NCBI GenBank assembly: GCA_019113845.1
Contig: DXGQ01000004.1
Span: forward strand, 1 to 50,720
Direction of reading: 5' to 3'
Source: Candidatus Anaerobutyricum avicola
Lineage (GTDB): Bacteria > Bacillota > Clostridia > Lachnospirales > Lachnospiraceae
Length of the DNA: 50,720 bases
Under the pieces are notes generated by a model. That model saw only the letters and a program-made list of their open reading frames with translations. It made no database searches and was not told where the DNA came from. The position numbers and the translations under genes were made by a program. This document shows positions 1 through 7,802 of this stretch, piece after piece; the first letter of the stretch is position 1, and every line of letters starts with the position of its first letter.

Positions 1-9
1 TTCCAGGAG

Positions 10-426
10 ATGATGAAAATGAAGTGGATTTTACTTTTGTCTGTTGTTATTGTAATAAAGATATTTTTAACAAAGGGTTTATTGTTGGCTTTTATTTTAT
101 TATGGCTCTGGCAAAAAGGAAAATCTATAAAGAAATCTTCTGTTGAATGGAATAATTATTTCCTTACACTAAAAGAACAATTTATCAATCAGTACGTTAT
201 TGCTATTTATGCTATTTCTACAGCTATTTCATCATGTGCTGCATACATACTATTCAATGTATTTGGGTTTCAAAATCCTGGGTCCAAAGCAATTATACTT
301 ACAGTGATTTGCATTGTATTATCCATAATAAAATATATAAAAAAAGGGAAAAAAGAAGTAATGGACGGGTTGAGTAAACTTCAAAAATATGCTCTTGAAG
401 AAAATGCAAAAGTATTAGAAAATTGA
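10..426 (+). CDS. Hypothetical multi-pass membrane protein (possibly 5'-partial)
   Basis: The 138-residue protein is strongly hydrophobic. Predicted membrane segments lie at about residues 5-20, 21-35, 62-84 and 93-109, followed by a lysine-rich, charged C-terminus, so it should sit in the cytoplasmic membrane. The chosen ATG has a CCAGGAG ribosome site directly before it (positions 3-9), very close to the start. The frame stays open to the window edge, so the true start could lie upstream. A+T content is high compared with the core genes to the right. I do not recognise a family. A very short GTG-started frame follows 21 bases downstream. Confidence 0.55.
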   Translation: MMKMKWILLLSVVIVIKIFLTKGLLLAFILLWLWQKGKSIKKSSVEWNNYFLTLKEQFINQYVIAIYAISTAISSCAAYILFNVFGFQNPGSKAIILTVICIVLSIIKYIKKGKKEVMDGLSKLQKYALEENAKVLEN

Positions 427-447
427 GTAAACACTAGGAGGGAAAAT

Positions 448-510
448 GTGAAATCATCTTCTCAAGAAGTTATTAGATTACATTTAGCTTGCCAAATACT
501 CAAAACATGA
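448..510 (+). pseudogene. Short GTG-started frame, probably a truncated small gene
   Basis: A GTG codon with a strong AGGAGGG site five bases upstream opens a frame of only 20 codons ending in TGA. The good ribosome site on such a short product suggests the beginning of a gene that lost its body; the reading continues without a sensible frame. It could be a genuine micropeptide. No function can be proposed. Confidence 0.3.
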
Positions 511-628
511 AATTCTGTTTTCTGAAATGGGAGCAACACTTTTGTACGGACAGGGAACTGTTGATACCTATTCTTGCAACATAAACATTTATTACTGCCG
601 GAAAAATCAAAGCCAGAGGACAGGATAG

Positions 629-667
629 ATACCGCCGTTTCATCAGAAAATGACGGTATTTTTTTAT
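629..667 (+). terminator. Intrinsic terminator-like hairpin
   Basis: An 11-base arm at 629-639 pairs with 649-659 with one mismatch and one G-U pair. A run of T follows (TTTTTTATTT). It could end transcription from the left-edge membrane protein gene. Confidence 0.6.
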
Positions 668-759
668 TTCATACAACAAATTCGTTTTTTCCGTACAGAT
701 ATGGAGTGAAAGAAGAAAATTCGCTGAAAATTGCCAGAAACACACTGCTATTAGATCAT

Positions 760-785
760 GGAACGCCCAGATAGACGTTCCTTTT
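760..785 (+). terminator. Weak terminator-like hairpin
   Basis: GGAACG at 760-765 pairs with CGTTCC at 776-781, followed by TTTTC. The stem is only six pairs. It is the second of three such hairpins in a row. Confidence 0.4.
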
Positions 786-793
786 CTATTTCC

Positions 794-819
794 AGCCGTT
801 CAGTAATGGACGGCTTTTT
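794..819 (+). terminator. Intrinsic terminator-like hairpin
   Basis: AGCCGTTC at 794-801 pairs with GGACGGCT at 808-815 (one G-U pair) and is followed by five T. It is the third hairpin of the cluster; no intact gene precedes it. Confidence 0.5.
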
Positions 820-994
820 CTATATTCTCTACAGAAAGTCCTTGGGATTGCCCTGTAGGAGAAAAAATCCCCCGGGAGGGAGGCACACCTGCAATACCGG
901 CTATAGCTGATTCCAGATAGATGTCCGTTTGGCTTGCTGATCCCAGGAATAAAACCTTTGGGTATATACCGGAAAACCAACTGGATATTCTGAA

Positions 995-1055
995 GACTTT
1001 GTAAATATTCTATAATTATCTACAAAGTCAGAAGGGGTTTGTATAAATTATACAA
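995..1055. promoter_or_regulatory. Probable operator region with two palindromes
   Basis: GACTTTGTA (995-1003) is matched by its inverse TACAAAGTC (1021-1029). The 17-base spacer contains a TATAAT (1011-1016) that could be a -10 element. Ten bases on is a perfect 17-base palindrome, TTGTATAA-A-TTATACAA (1039-1055). This arrangement suits a dimeric repressor controlling the broken esterase and lipoprotein genes downstream. No matching regulator gene is adjacent. Confidence 0.4.
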
Positions 1056-1212
1056 TTTTCTATTCTGGATCTGGGAATCATGAAATCCGACGTTAACCTT
1101 GTAGTGCCTGGAACTGTGAAGGCCACCCGTTCCAATCCGGAGGCAAAGACTTATATGCTCGAAAAGCAGTACCGGAGAAAACAGTGAGATCCAGACAGCA
1201 GCGCATGGGCAG

Positions 1213-1717
1213 GTGGATGCAGGGACACGCCAGACCTTCTATCTGTGGGAGGAAGGCAATATGCCTTCAGAAACAGAGTATAAAGGCGATGTACTGATCT
1301 GCGCAGGGGGAGCCTTCCAATACCGAAGTGACCAGTATGAGGGAACTCCTGTGGCGGAAGCGCTCAGTCAGCGGGGCTATCAGAGCTTTGTGGTGGACTA
1401 CAGATTAAGGCCATATACCCAGGAAGAAGGAGCCTTGGATCTTGCCCGGGCTGTCCGGTTTGTCAGAAGCCACGGAGAGGAATATGGGATCGATCAGGAA
1501 GATATCGCAGTTATGGGATTTTCCGCCTACCTATTTTGCATACGGAACCAGGGATCCTTTTGTAGGGGAATTTGAAGAATGTATCCAGGCTTTGGAAGAA
1601 GCAGGAGTATCTGTAGAATCCCATGTGCTGGAAGGAATGCCCCATGGTTTCGGAGCAGAAGGGGGCTGGATAGAAGGATATGATCAGTGGCTTGGCAGTA
1701 TATTTGCAGAAGGATAA
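1213..1717 (+). pseudogene. Broken alpha/beta-hydrolase (esterase-like) gene with internal deletion
   Basis: The first frame (GTG 1213 to 1575) reads like the N-terminal half of an acetyl-esterase-type hydrolase: a CAGGAFQYRS oxyanion-loop region, then a segment ending just before the expected nucleophile, MGFSA. Around 1526 the sequence jumps into another frame (to 1717) carrying the C-terminal part, with FAYGTRDPF (acid residue) and EGMPHGFG (catalytic histidine). The section between them, about 40 residues in the intact paralogue downstream, is missing, so deletion plus frameshift explains the damage. The 5' start is also uncertain, because the frame stays open for some distance upstream of 1213. 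The two halves match the neighbouring lipoprotein in order and motif, suggesting an old tandem duplication. Confidence 0.65.
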
Positions 1718-1736
1718 AAAATCAGGAGGAAGAGTT

Positions 1737-2798
1737 ATGGGAAAAACATGGCACATATACAGAAACAGTCTTAGGGTTATCCTTTTGTCCGGGGTTCTGT
1801 CTTTTATGCTGCTTCTGTCAGGCTGCGGCCAGACAGAGGAGAGATCCCGGACAGATTCATCAGATGCAAACCCTTCAGAGAAAGCTGAAACTGTAGAGAA
1901 CGGGAGCAGTGGTGAGGAGGATTATACCTTAGAGACAAAGGTTATGGATGTGATCAATGATCCGGTATTTGGAGATTACGGGAGACTGATTTTTCCTGTG
2001 GACCGGACGATTGATGAGGATCTGGAACTACAGGATGTGGGAGAGATCCTGACCTGGTATAACAATGTGAATCCAGACCGTACGGTGGAGATTGCAAATT
2101 ATCTGAAAGATCAGGTGGAGTCAGGAGAGCAGATTTTCTATGACATTTATACAGATGAAGAAAAGGCGGAAGATCCTGACAAGAAAAACACAGGGCTCTT
2201 TTTCTTCCGGGGAGAGCCGGGAGCAAAGACTGCAGTGATCAATGCAGGAGGAGGTTTTGTCTATGTGGCTGCCATGCATGACAGCTTTCCCCATGCAATG
2301 GAACTGTCCCAAAAAGGATACAATGCTTTTGCGTTGATCTACAGGCCGGGAGCAGATACGGCCTGTGAAGATCTGGCAAGAGCCATCGCCTTTCTCCATG
2401 AAAACGCAGATGAACTTCAGATTGATATGACGGATTACTCCCTTTGGGGCGGCTCTGCAGGAGCACGTATGGCGGCCTGGCTGGGATCCTATGGAACAGC
2501 AGCATTCGGAGAGAAAGAATATCCGGCTCCGGCAGCCGTGATCATGGAATATACAGGCCTTTCAGATGTAACAGGCAATGAACCGCCCACTTATGCCTGT
2601 GTGGGAACCAATGACGGGATTGCTTCTTATCGCTCTATGAAAGATTACATCAGCCGGATACAGGAAAATGGAACAGACGCAGAAATCCAGGTATTTGACG
2701 GCCTGAGGCATGGGTTCGGCCTGGGAGAAGGAACTGTGGCAGAAGGCTGGATCGATGAGGCGGTCAGCTTTTGGGAGAGAAACGCAGGTTCTGAATAA
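1737..2798 (+). CDS. Lipoprotein with alpha/beta-hydrolase (esterase-like) domain
   Basis: The 353-residue protein starts with a lipoprotein signal (hydrophobic stretch at residues 13-27, lipobox LLSGC, Cys30), so it should be anchored outside the membrane. A low-complexity acidic linker (about 31-65) leads to a hydrolase domain. The likely catalytic triad is Ser240 (GGSAG), Asp293 (GTNDGI) and His325 (LRHGFG); the oxyanion loop is INAGGGF near 168-174. The family removes acyl groups from esters, often acetylated sugars; the substrate here is unknown. The ATG at 1737 was chosen for its AGGAGGA site seven bases upstream. The gene overlaps nothing but follows the broken paralogue by 19 bases and is closed by a hairpin at 2844. 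Confidence 0.75.
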   Translation: MGKTWHIYRNSLRVILLSGVLSFMLLLSGCGQTEERSRTDSSDANPSEKAETVENGSSGEEDYTLETKVMDVINDPVFGDYGRLIFPVDRTIDEDLELQDVGEILTWYNNVNPDRTVEIANYLKDQVESGEQIFYDIYTDEEKAEDPDKKNTGLFFFRGEPGAKTAVINAGGGFVYVAAMHDSFPHAMELSQKGYNAFALIYRPGADTACEDLARAIAFLHENADELQIDMTDYSLWGGSAGARMAAWLGSYGTAAFGEKEYPAPAAVIMEYTGLSDVTGNEPPTYACVGTNDGIASYRSMKDYISRIQENGTDAEIQVFDGLRHGFGLGEGTVAEGWIDEAVSFWERNAGSE

Positions 2799-2843
2799 GA
2801 AGAAAGACGGTATGCCCCGTGGACAATGGCATTAAGTTAAGAG

Positions 2844-2881
2844 AATCTCACATCACAGAAAATGTGGTGTGGGATTTTTTT
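2844..2881 (+). terminator. Intrinsic terminator of the lipoprotein gene
   Basis: A 14-base arm (2844-2857) pairs with 2862-2875 through a short loop, allowing two G-U pairs, and a run of seven T follows. Confidence 0.8.
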
Positions 2882-3076
2882 GAGATTAAGAATTGACAAA
2901 TAAGCAAAAACAGGATCTAGCCGGCCTTGTTTCTAACCCCAAAACAGATTTTTCTAGAAACAGAAAAATCCCATATGAGAAAATGATCCTTTCCTTCTAT
3001 GGGAGTTCGGGCATAGGGGGAATAAAAGGGGGTGACGGAATGGTACACGAAAAAGATGGATACCCTATGAATTTCA
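2882..3076. other. Stretch without a recognisable gene
   Basis: A TTG-started frame runs from 2893 to 3099 but has no ribosome site and ends across the promoter of the next gene. I see nothing else here. Confidence 0.4.
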
Positions 3077-3105
3077 TTGAATGGCTGATTTTTAACTGAT
3101 ATAAT
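3077..3105 (+). promoter_or_regulatory. Promoter with extended -10
   Basis: TTGAAT (3077-3082), 17-base spacer, TATAAT (3100-3105), with TG one base upstream of the -10 hexamer. It sits 46 bases before the start of the small membrane-protein genes and is likely the housekeeping promoter of the run 3152-4231. Confidence 0.7.
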
Positions 3106-3151
3106 GTGAATATAGAAATCGATAAATTGGAATTTTTCTGAGGGATAATTT

Positions 3152-3496
3152 ATGGATAAGAAACGGTTGAAACGAGTGTTGGGAGGTGCAATTCCGCTTG
3201 CCATCCTAATAATCGGTTTAAGTTATAACAGCTATGTTAGGGTGCACACTTTCACCCTTTCCGGTAGCGAGAGAGTGAAAAGCGAAGAGATTCAGCCCGT
3301 TAGCGGAAGTGTAAAAGTTACCGGTACTGCTGATACCGATGTCATATTTACGGATATTGAAAGCGGAGAAACTTATGTAATAGGTTATATTACATCTGGA
3401 GCAGGAGATACGATTAAACTCGAACGAGGAAAATGGTACAGGGTTGAAGGCGTTGGAGAACTTACAGTGAGGCCAGTCAATGTTCGTACAGAATAA
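3152..3496 (+). CDS. Hypothetical membrane-anchored protein
   Basis: The 114-residue product has a basic N-terminus and one membrane segment (about residues 11-27). The rest is a short extracytoplasmic part that looks like one compact beta-rich domain (alternating hydrophobic/polar residues, glycines at turns). Such N-in anchors put the domain outside the cell. A GAGGGA site lies upstream of the ATG, and the promoter at 3077-3105 fits it. It is followed within 44 bases by another small membrane-protein gene on the same strand. I do not recognise a family. Confidence 0.55.
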   Translation: MDKKRLKRVLGGAIPLAILIIGLSYNSYVRVHTFTLSGSERVKSEEIQPVSGSVKVTGTADTDVIFTDIESGETYVIGYITSGAGDTIKLERGKWYRVEGVGELTVRPVNVRTE

Positions 3497-3540
3497 CAAC
3501 TCCTAAGTTGTCGAATTTGAAGTTAATGAGGGGAGAATAA

Positions 3541-3732
3541 ATGGATAAAGAAAAAAAGAGGAAGTTTCATTTGGTGTTATATGGAATTGCTATTCCCGTT
3601 AGTTTGTTCGCTCTATATACATTTATCTTTGTTTTTGATAATGGTATCGGGTGGAAAATTGCGTTAATTATTATTGGCTTGGGTTGGCTTATATCCGCTG
3701 TCTCCGGGCTTATAGAAAATTTGAAAAAATAG
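3541..3732 (+). CDS. Small two-segment membrane protein
   Basis: The 63-residue product has a lysine-rich start and two predicted membrane helices (about residues 10-30 and 36-57). The ATG is preceded by GAGGGGAG. It lies between two other small membrane-protein genes in the same orientation and probably shares their transcript. Nothing in it points to a function. Confidence 0.5.
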   Translation: MDKEKKRKFHLVLYGIAIPVSLFALYTFIFVFDNGIGWKIALIIIGLGWLISAVSGLIENLKK

Positions 3733-3781
3733 ACAAATCCTAATTGATGATTATATCATTGCCTGGAATGGAGTGCTTTGA

Positions 3782-4231
3782 ATGTTTAGATTATCACCAA
3801 TAAAATTATGGAGAAATATCTCAATAATCATGTTTCTGTTGGCAATGGTTTTTTGTTTGATCGGAACATTTACCATTCATGGTGTTCTGATTATACATTG
3901 GAATGATGCAGGAGTTCCGAATAATTCTTCCGGGCAATGGGTTTTATGGGCTATGCTGTTATTGGCTTTTTTATCTATGTTTACGCATAGCAGCTTTTCA
4001 AAAAAGCGTCCTGGACAAAATTCGTTAAGTATAGAGATGTCTGGCGCTTTTTCAACTGGATTAGTATCAACTTGGTCCATAATCAACATAACATTAGTGA
4101 CTTACTATTTCTATCCATTAACAGAAATTGTTATTATTGGCACAGCAGCCATTGCCTTCTGTTATATTTTATTTCCTGTAATTGCCTATATCCGAAACAG
4201 GAAAAGAAATCCTGACAGAGGCAGCCGATAG
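3782..4231 (+). CDS. Hypothetical membrane protein with four helices
   Basis: The 149-residue product has predicted membrane segments at about residues 13-35, 52-67, 88-110 and 118-137, and a basic, arginine-rich tail (RNRKRNPDRGSR) that should stay inside the cell. GGAG stands eight bases before the ATG. It is the last gene of the rightward run beginning at 3152 and meets the leftward ABC operon end to end, with a hairpin between them. The overall shape resembles DUF1648-like membrane proteins, but I cannot show a motif for that. Confidence 0.5.
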   Translation: MFRLSPIKLWRNISIIMFLLAMVFCLIGTFTIHGVLIIHWNDAGVPNNSSGQWVLWAMLLLAFLSMFTHSSFSKKRPGQNSLSIEMSGAFSTGLVSTWSIINITLVTYYFYPLTEIVIIGTAAIAFCYILFPVIAYIRNRKRNPDRGSR

Positions 4232-4235
4232 GTAG

Positions 4236-4268
4236 AAAAACCGCCGCTATGGTTACCCATGCGGCGGC
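4236..4268 (-). terminator. Terminator of the MerR/ABC operon
   Basis: CCGCCGC (4241-4247) pairs with GCGGCGG (4261-4267), and ATGG/CCAT extends the pairing inside. On the minus strand the hairpin is followed by TTTTT, so it stops the operon that ends at 4273. It may also act on the converging plus-strand genes. Confidence 0.75.
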
Positions 4269-4272
4269 ATAC

Positions 4273-5043
4273 TTAAAGCTGTCTCTTATTTACAACCGGA
4301 ATACTTACAGCAACGCATACGATACATAAGAAAGCGGTAATAACAATCGCTTTTATATATGCGTCTGTTTCTCCCGCACCCGTCAAAATTGAACTGGTAT
4401 TCATCAATACAATGGGGGAATACGCCTTTACTTTTGGTATGATACTCAATAAATATGCCAGAAGCACTGTTCCGCCAACGCACAGAATAACACCTGCGTT
4501 ATTTTGCAGCAGCGATGAAAAAAGAACCATCAGGCATATAACCCATATACCAAACAGCCACCATATAGTCACCGAGAAAACTAAGTGATCCATAATGCGG
4601 TTATCCCAAAAGTAAGCATTGTATCCATAAGTAATGGCGAAACAAATTCCATAGCCAACTGTCCACAGCGACAGCAGGAGCACTGCCTTTGCAAGCACAA
4701 CCTTATATCTTGACAAGCCTTTCGTCAGTATGAGCAGCAAGGTTCCGGATTTATATTCTTTCGTAAATAGATCGCTGAAGATCAATACAAAAGCAATCAG
4801 TGCAATAGGAATGTTCTTAAAAAACTGTGTCCATGAGGTCAGGGCGTCTACTTGAACATCCGTGACAATGAACCCGCTTTCTGCCATGGACTCAGACAGC
4901 GTTTCCATCATCCACGGCGTCAGCTTTGCAACGGCAGGGCTCATGATACCGAACAGAACAAACAGTAATATCATAATCATGATTCTGCCCGTCCTTGCAG
5001 CTTCCAGATATTCCTTTTTCATAAAAGAAAACAGAGATTTCAT
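4273..5043 (-). CDS. ABC-2 type transporter permease
   Basis: The 256-residue protein has six predicted membrane segments and the layout of ABC-2 family permeases: a long extracytoplasmic loop after the first helix (about residues 40-70), then the segment ...LFTKEYKSGTLLLILTKG, which is typical where the permease meets the ATPase. It should form the membrane channel for the ATPase encoded just upstream, whose stop overlaps its ATG by four bases. The substrate is not evident; related systems export peptides, antibiotics or act in stress defence. It is the last gene of the MerR-controlled operon. Confidence 0.85.
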   Translation of the reverse strand: MKSLFSFMKKEYLEAARTGRIMIMILLFVLFGIMSPAVAKLTPWMMETLSESMAESGFIVTDVQVDALTSWTQFFKNIPIALIAFVLIFSDLFTKEYKSGTLLLILTKGLSRYKVVLAKAVLLLSLWTVGYGICFAITYGYNAYFWDNRIMDHLVFSVTIWWLFGIWVICLMVLFSSLLQNNAGVILCVGGTVLLAYLLSIIPKVKAYSPIVLMNTSSILTGAGETDAYIKAIVITAFLCIVCVAVSIPVVNKRQL

Positions 5044-5936
5044 TTTGTCACCTCCAAAAACAACGATTCAAGCGTCGGCTCTATCCGTTCAATTTTTAGT
5101 ATGGGAACCTTATTTTCAGAGATATATTTCATAATATCGAAAAAATGGCCCTCATCTCCCTGATAAACAAGCACATTTTCCTCTGTGCGTTGTAGTTCAC
5201 GAAAGGCTTCTGTAAGCGTATCCGTGACTTCTTTCTTCTCCATTTCAATGATAAATCCGTTAGATGACCGCTTATTTCGCAGTTCTGAAATGGTTCCCTG
5301 CATAGCAATCTTCCCATCGTTCAAAAAAGCTGCCTCTGTGCAGATACGCTCCACATCTGAAAGAATATGCGTGGAGAAAAATACCGTAGTCTGTTCTTTT
5401 GCTGCAAGAAGGATATCCAGAATTTCCTTGCGGCCTGCCGGATCAAGCGCGGATGTAGGCTCATCGCAGATTAAAAGTTTTGGACGGTTCAAAAGTGCCT
5501 GTGCAATTCCCAGTCGTTGTTTCATTCCTCTTGAAAATCCTTTGATACGGTGGCGCTCCTGTTCAAGACCGACCAACTCCAACAGTTCATTACTCCTCGT
5601 CGCAATGTCCGCCTTACTCATTCCGCATACTTCTCCGCAGAGAGTCAGATACTCATGGGGCGTCATATAAGAATAAAATTCTGGCACATCGGGCAGATAG
5701 CCAATGTGCCTATTGGTGTTGGTCTGTCCAAAACGCACCTTTTCACCCATCACATGAATTTCCCCGCTGTCCGCTTTCAGAAGCCCCAGGATAGCTTTCA
5801 TTGTCGTTGTTTTTCCTGCGCCGTTTTTTCCGATAAAACCAAAAATGCTGTGTTCTGGGACAGACAGATCAAGCCCGCAGAGCACTTCCTTGCTGCCAAA
5901 GTTCTTTTTCAGGTTTTGTATCGTCAGTACATCCAT
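5040..5936 (-). CDS. ABC transporter ATP-binding protein
   Basis: The 298-residue protein has the full ATPase set: Walker A GKNGAGKTTT (near residues 38-47), Q-loop, signature FSRGMKQR (a variant of LSGGQ), Walker B LLICDEPTSALDP and the switch histidine in STHILSD. The C-terminal 80 residues are the accessory domain common in BcrA/YxlF-type exporters. The ATG at 5936 is chosen because GGAGGAGG stands just upstream and it overlaps the preceding stop (TGACATG). A longer frame from 5957 would run into the preceding gene. It powers the permease at 4273-5043. Confidence 0.9.
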   Translation of the reverse strand: MDVLTIQNLKKNFGSKEVLCGLDLSVPEHSIFGFIGKNGAGKTTTMKAILGLLKADSGEIHVMGEKVRFGQTNTNRHIGYLPDVPEFYSYMTPHEYLTLCGEVCGMSKADIATRSNELLELVGLEQERHRIKGFSRGMKQRLGIAQALLNRPKLLICDEPTSALDPAGRKEILDILLAAKEQTTVFFSTHILSDVERICTEAAFLNDGKIAMQGTISELRNKRSSNGFIIEMEKKEVTDTLTEAFRELQRTEENVLVYQGDEGHFFDIMKYISENKVPILKIERIEPTLESLFLEVTK

Positions 5937-5937
5937 G

Positions 5938-6141
5938 TCAGTCCTCCTCCTTGCCAAGCAGGAAGTACAGGATCGGGCCGATAAACTCCATGCCGATCAT
6001 TGCAATAATAAGCCACAAAGTACGATTGCCTCTTTTATAATTTTTATGTGTCAGGATGTGATAAAGCGTATAGCCCAACAGGGCAAGCTGAGCGATTGCC
6101 AGCGGGATTAAAAACGGAAGAAAATCTATAAAATTATTCAT
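5938..6141 (-). CDS. PLD-nuclease N-terminal-like small membrane protein
   Basis: This 67-residue product has two membrane helices (about 7-27 and 39-60) and the ending typical of the PLDc_N (phospholipase D nuclease N-terminal) family, MEFIGPILYFLLGK. In spite of the name these short forms have no catalytic domain; they are often encoded beside ABC-2 exporters and probably act as a membrane partner. The ATG at 6141 overlaps the end of the merR gene, whose final codons supply its GGAGAGGAGG site. Its own stop overlaps the ATPase start, so the genes are translationally coupled. Confidence 0.75.
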   Translation of the reverse strand: MNNFIDFLPFLIPLAIAQLALLGYTLYHILTHKNYKRGNRTLWLIIAMIGMEFIGPILYFLLGKEED

Positions 6142-6868
6142 TCTTTTTTGCCTCCTCTCCATAGGTTTCCACGCAAAAGCCCTTATATCCACAACAGGTA
6201 CATGTCAGTTTTCTGAGCGTGGGAGTATGTCTTGCAAAAACAGCCTCTTTTAATTGAGGTTTAAAGACCTCATGGCACTGCGGACAGATATACGCAACTC
6301 TTTTGAAATAGAATTTCGTGACCCAAATTGCATATGAAACAGCTATCAGTACCCAAAGCACAAAAGGCCACCATATTCCTGTGAAAATCCAGAGAAGGAT
6401 AGAGAGCCACTGCATGATGTTAAGGGGAAGACCTGTGATCAGCAGGATTGCGTGCAGCCGTCTCATCTTCTTTTTGTTTTCCATCACATAAGCTATATCA
6501 CCGATAGATTCGATGGAGAAATTTTCTACGCCCTTCAGCTCTCGCTTAATCTCAGCGAGCATATCAAGTTTTGCCTGCCGTTTGCGTACTTCTTCCTGAA
6601 GGAGCTGCTCCTGCTGTTCAAGCAAAACGGAAATAACACTGCCGGGATGCTCCTCAGACAGCAATTCTCCTATGCTGTTGATGGAAATATCCGCGTCACG
6701 AAGGAAGCAGATAATCTTCAGTCTCTTTAAGTCATCCTCTGAATAAAGCCGTCTGCCGCCCTCTGTGAGTTCACTGGGTGCAAGAATACCACGGGTGTCG
6801 TAATACTGCACTGTCCTGACGGAAACGCCACAGAGCTTTGCAATTTCTCCAGTCGTGTATTTTGACAT
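6134..6868 (-). CDS. MerR-family regulator with C-terminal membrane and zinc-ribbon parts
   Basis: Residues 3-70 form a MerR winged helix (YTTGEIAKLCGVSVRTVQYY, then the GGRRLYSEDD wing), followed by a coiled-coil dimer helix (about 72-120). Unlike simple MerR proteins it continues with two hydrophobic helices (about 136-180) and a zinc-ribbon-like end with CPQCHEVF and CTCCG. So the sensor half is probably membrane-bound and may bind metal. It heads the operon with PLDc_N, ATPase and permease genes, and its own promoter has the 19-base spacing that MerR proteins act on. Likely role: self-controlled activator of the exporter. The inducer is unknown. Confidence 0.85.
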   Translation of the reverse strand: MSKYTTGEIAKLCGVSVRTVQYYDTRGILAPSELTEGGRRLYSEDDLKRLKIICFLRDADISINSIGELLSEEHPGSVISVLLEQQEQLLQEEVRKRQAKLDMLAEIKRELKGVENFSIESIGDIAYVMENKKKMRRLHAILLITGLPLNIMQWLSILLWIFTGIWWPFVLWVLIAVSYAIWVTKFYFKRVAYICPQCHEVFKPQLKEAVFARHTPTLRKLTCTCCGYKGFCVETYGEEAKKNE

Positions 6869-6892
6869 AGCATTTACCTCCTTTCGCCCTCT

Positions 6893-6923
6893 ACTTTACT
6901 TCATTACGCAGCGTCACAAGCAA
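6893..6923 (-). promoter_or_regulatory. MerR-type promoter with operator in a 19-base spacer
   Basis: On the minus strand: TTGCTT (6923-6918), 19-base spacer, TAAAGT (6898-6893), then AGGAGG and the merR ATG 25 bases on. The spacer holds the near-perfect 13-base dyad TGACGCTGCGTAA (6904-6916). Overlong 19-base spacers with a central dyad are the hallmark of promoters that MerR proteins twist into activity. A second half-site-like CTGCGTCATG lies upstream. Confidence 0.7.
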
Positions 6924-6990
6924 TACATGACGCAGGGGGATTTTTGATTATTTCAAAATATGATTCAAATTTATACTTTCCTCTGACAAA

Positions 6991-7028
6991 GACAGGCGTC
7001 GGTTTCCCGGCGCCTGCGCTGTATTTAC
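6991..7028. repeat. Dispersed palindromic repeat, copy A
   Basis: GGCG-centred inverted repeat (CAGGCGTCGG / CCGGCGCCTG) followed by a short spacer and ATTTAC. It matches the copies at 12276 and 13174 in stem, loop and tail. It lies just after the end of the LytTR regulator gene (minus strand). Its stem could stop transcription, but no long U-run follows. Confidence 0.65.
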
Positions 7029-7067
7029 CATTCTCCCGGACTGCAGTTTTCCCCTAAACGTCCCAAT

Positions 7068-7802
7068 CTAAGACATCCTGTTTTTCAGCCCTCGCTTTTT
7101 ACGTGTTGCCACAGGGCATATCTCCCCGTTTTTCATCCGGATCATAAGTTGCCCGTAATCAATCTCTGCGATATTATCTGTATTTACAAGGTAGGAGCGG
7201 TGGCATCTGTAAAACCGCTGGTCCAGCTCCTTTTCGATATCGCCAAGCTGCCCGGGAAACTCCAGGAGACGTTGTCGGGCATGGAGGGTGATCTTGTGGA
7301 TGTTATCGGAAGTTTCAAAAAAGAGGATCTCATCATAGCCGATGGAAATAGTACGATCCGACTGCCGGAGGAGGAATTTCCCCATCTGGCTGTTTGCCGG
7401 GGAGGTCTCTTTCTCCTGCACGTTCAGCAGGCAGTCGTGGATCTTCCGCTTAATATCCTCGGTACTGCTTTTTATGATGAAATCCAGGGGCTCTACCTTG
7501 TACTGGAAGGTCAGAAATCCCATTTCTGAATGGGATGTGATGAATATGATGAAGCACCGGGGCTGCAGTTTTCTGATCTCCTGCGCAAGGGTCAGCCCAT
7601 TGATCCTGGACTTCAGATCAATGTCAAGAAAGAATACGCCCATATTGCTGGAAGCCTTCATCCCTTCCAGGATCTCATCCGGATCAGAGGACGCCAGCAC
7701 GATCTGCATATCTAAGTTCTCAATGAGGAGCGCATCCCTGATATACCCGGTAAACAGACTGAGCTGTTTCTTGTTATCTTCACAAATATAGATATCCAGC
7801 AT
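7068..7802 (-). CDS. LytTR-family response regulator (AgrA-like)
   Basis: The 244-residue protein has a receiver domain (residues 1-125) with the acidic pocket ICEDN at the start and the phosphorylation site Asp60 (VFFLDID). A LytTR DNA-binding domain (about 140-240) follows, with FFETSDNIHKI and FYRCHRSYLVN. Such regulators bind direct repeats upstream of target genes once phosphorylated by a GHKL kinase, here the gene upstream at 7939-9252. Its ATG follows GGAGAGG. The pair looks like an Agr-type peptide-sensing system, but no agrB (processing protease) or agrD (peptide precursor) gene is visible nearby. Confidence 0.9.
   Translation of the reverse strand: MLDIYICEDNKKQLSLFTGYIRDALLIENLDMQIVLASSDPDEILEGMKASSNMGVFFLDIDLKSRINGLTLAQEIRKLQPRCFIIFITSHSEMGFLTFQYKVEPLDFIIKSSTEDIKRKIHDCLLNVQEKETSPANSQMGKFLLRQSDRTISIGYDEILFFETSDNIHKITLHARQRLLEFPGQLGDIEKELDQRFYRCHRSYLVNTDNIAEIDYGQLMIRMKNGEICPVATRKKRGLKNRMS

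Larger units (their letters stand above)
511..994. other. Non-coding stretch without an intact gene
   Basis: No frame here has both a ribosome site and convincing coding character. A frame at 574-774 lacks a start signal and runs through two terminator-like hairpins. The stretch holds three intrinsic-terminator-like hairpins in its first 310 bases and looks like the remains of deleted genes. Confidence 0.5.

Noticed and set aside
574-774. 66-codon frame on the plus strand
   Set aside because: No ribosome site, and it crosses two terminator-like hairpins.
2893-3099. 68-codon TTG-started frame
   Set aside because: No ribosome site, and it covers the promoter of the next gene.
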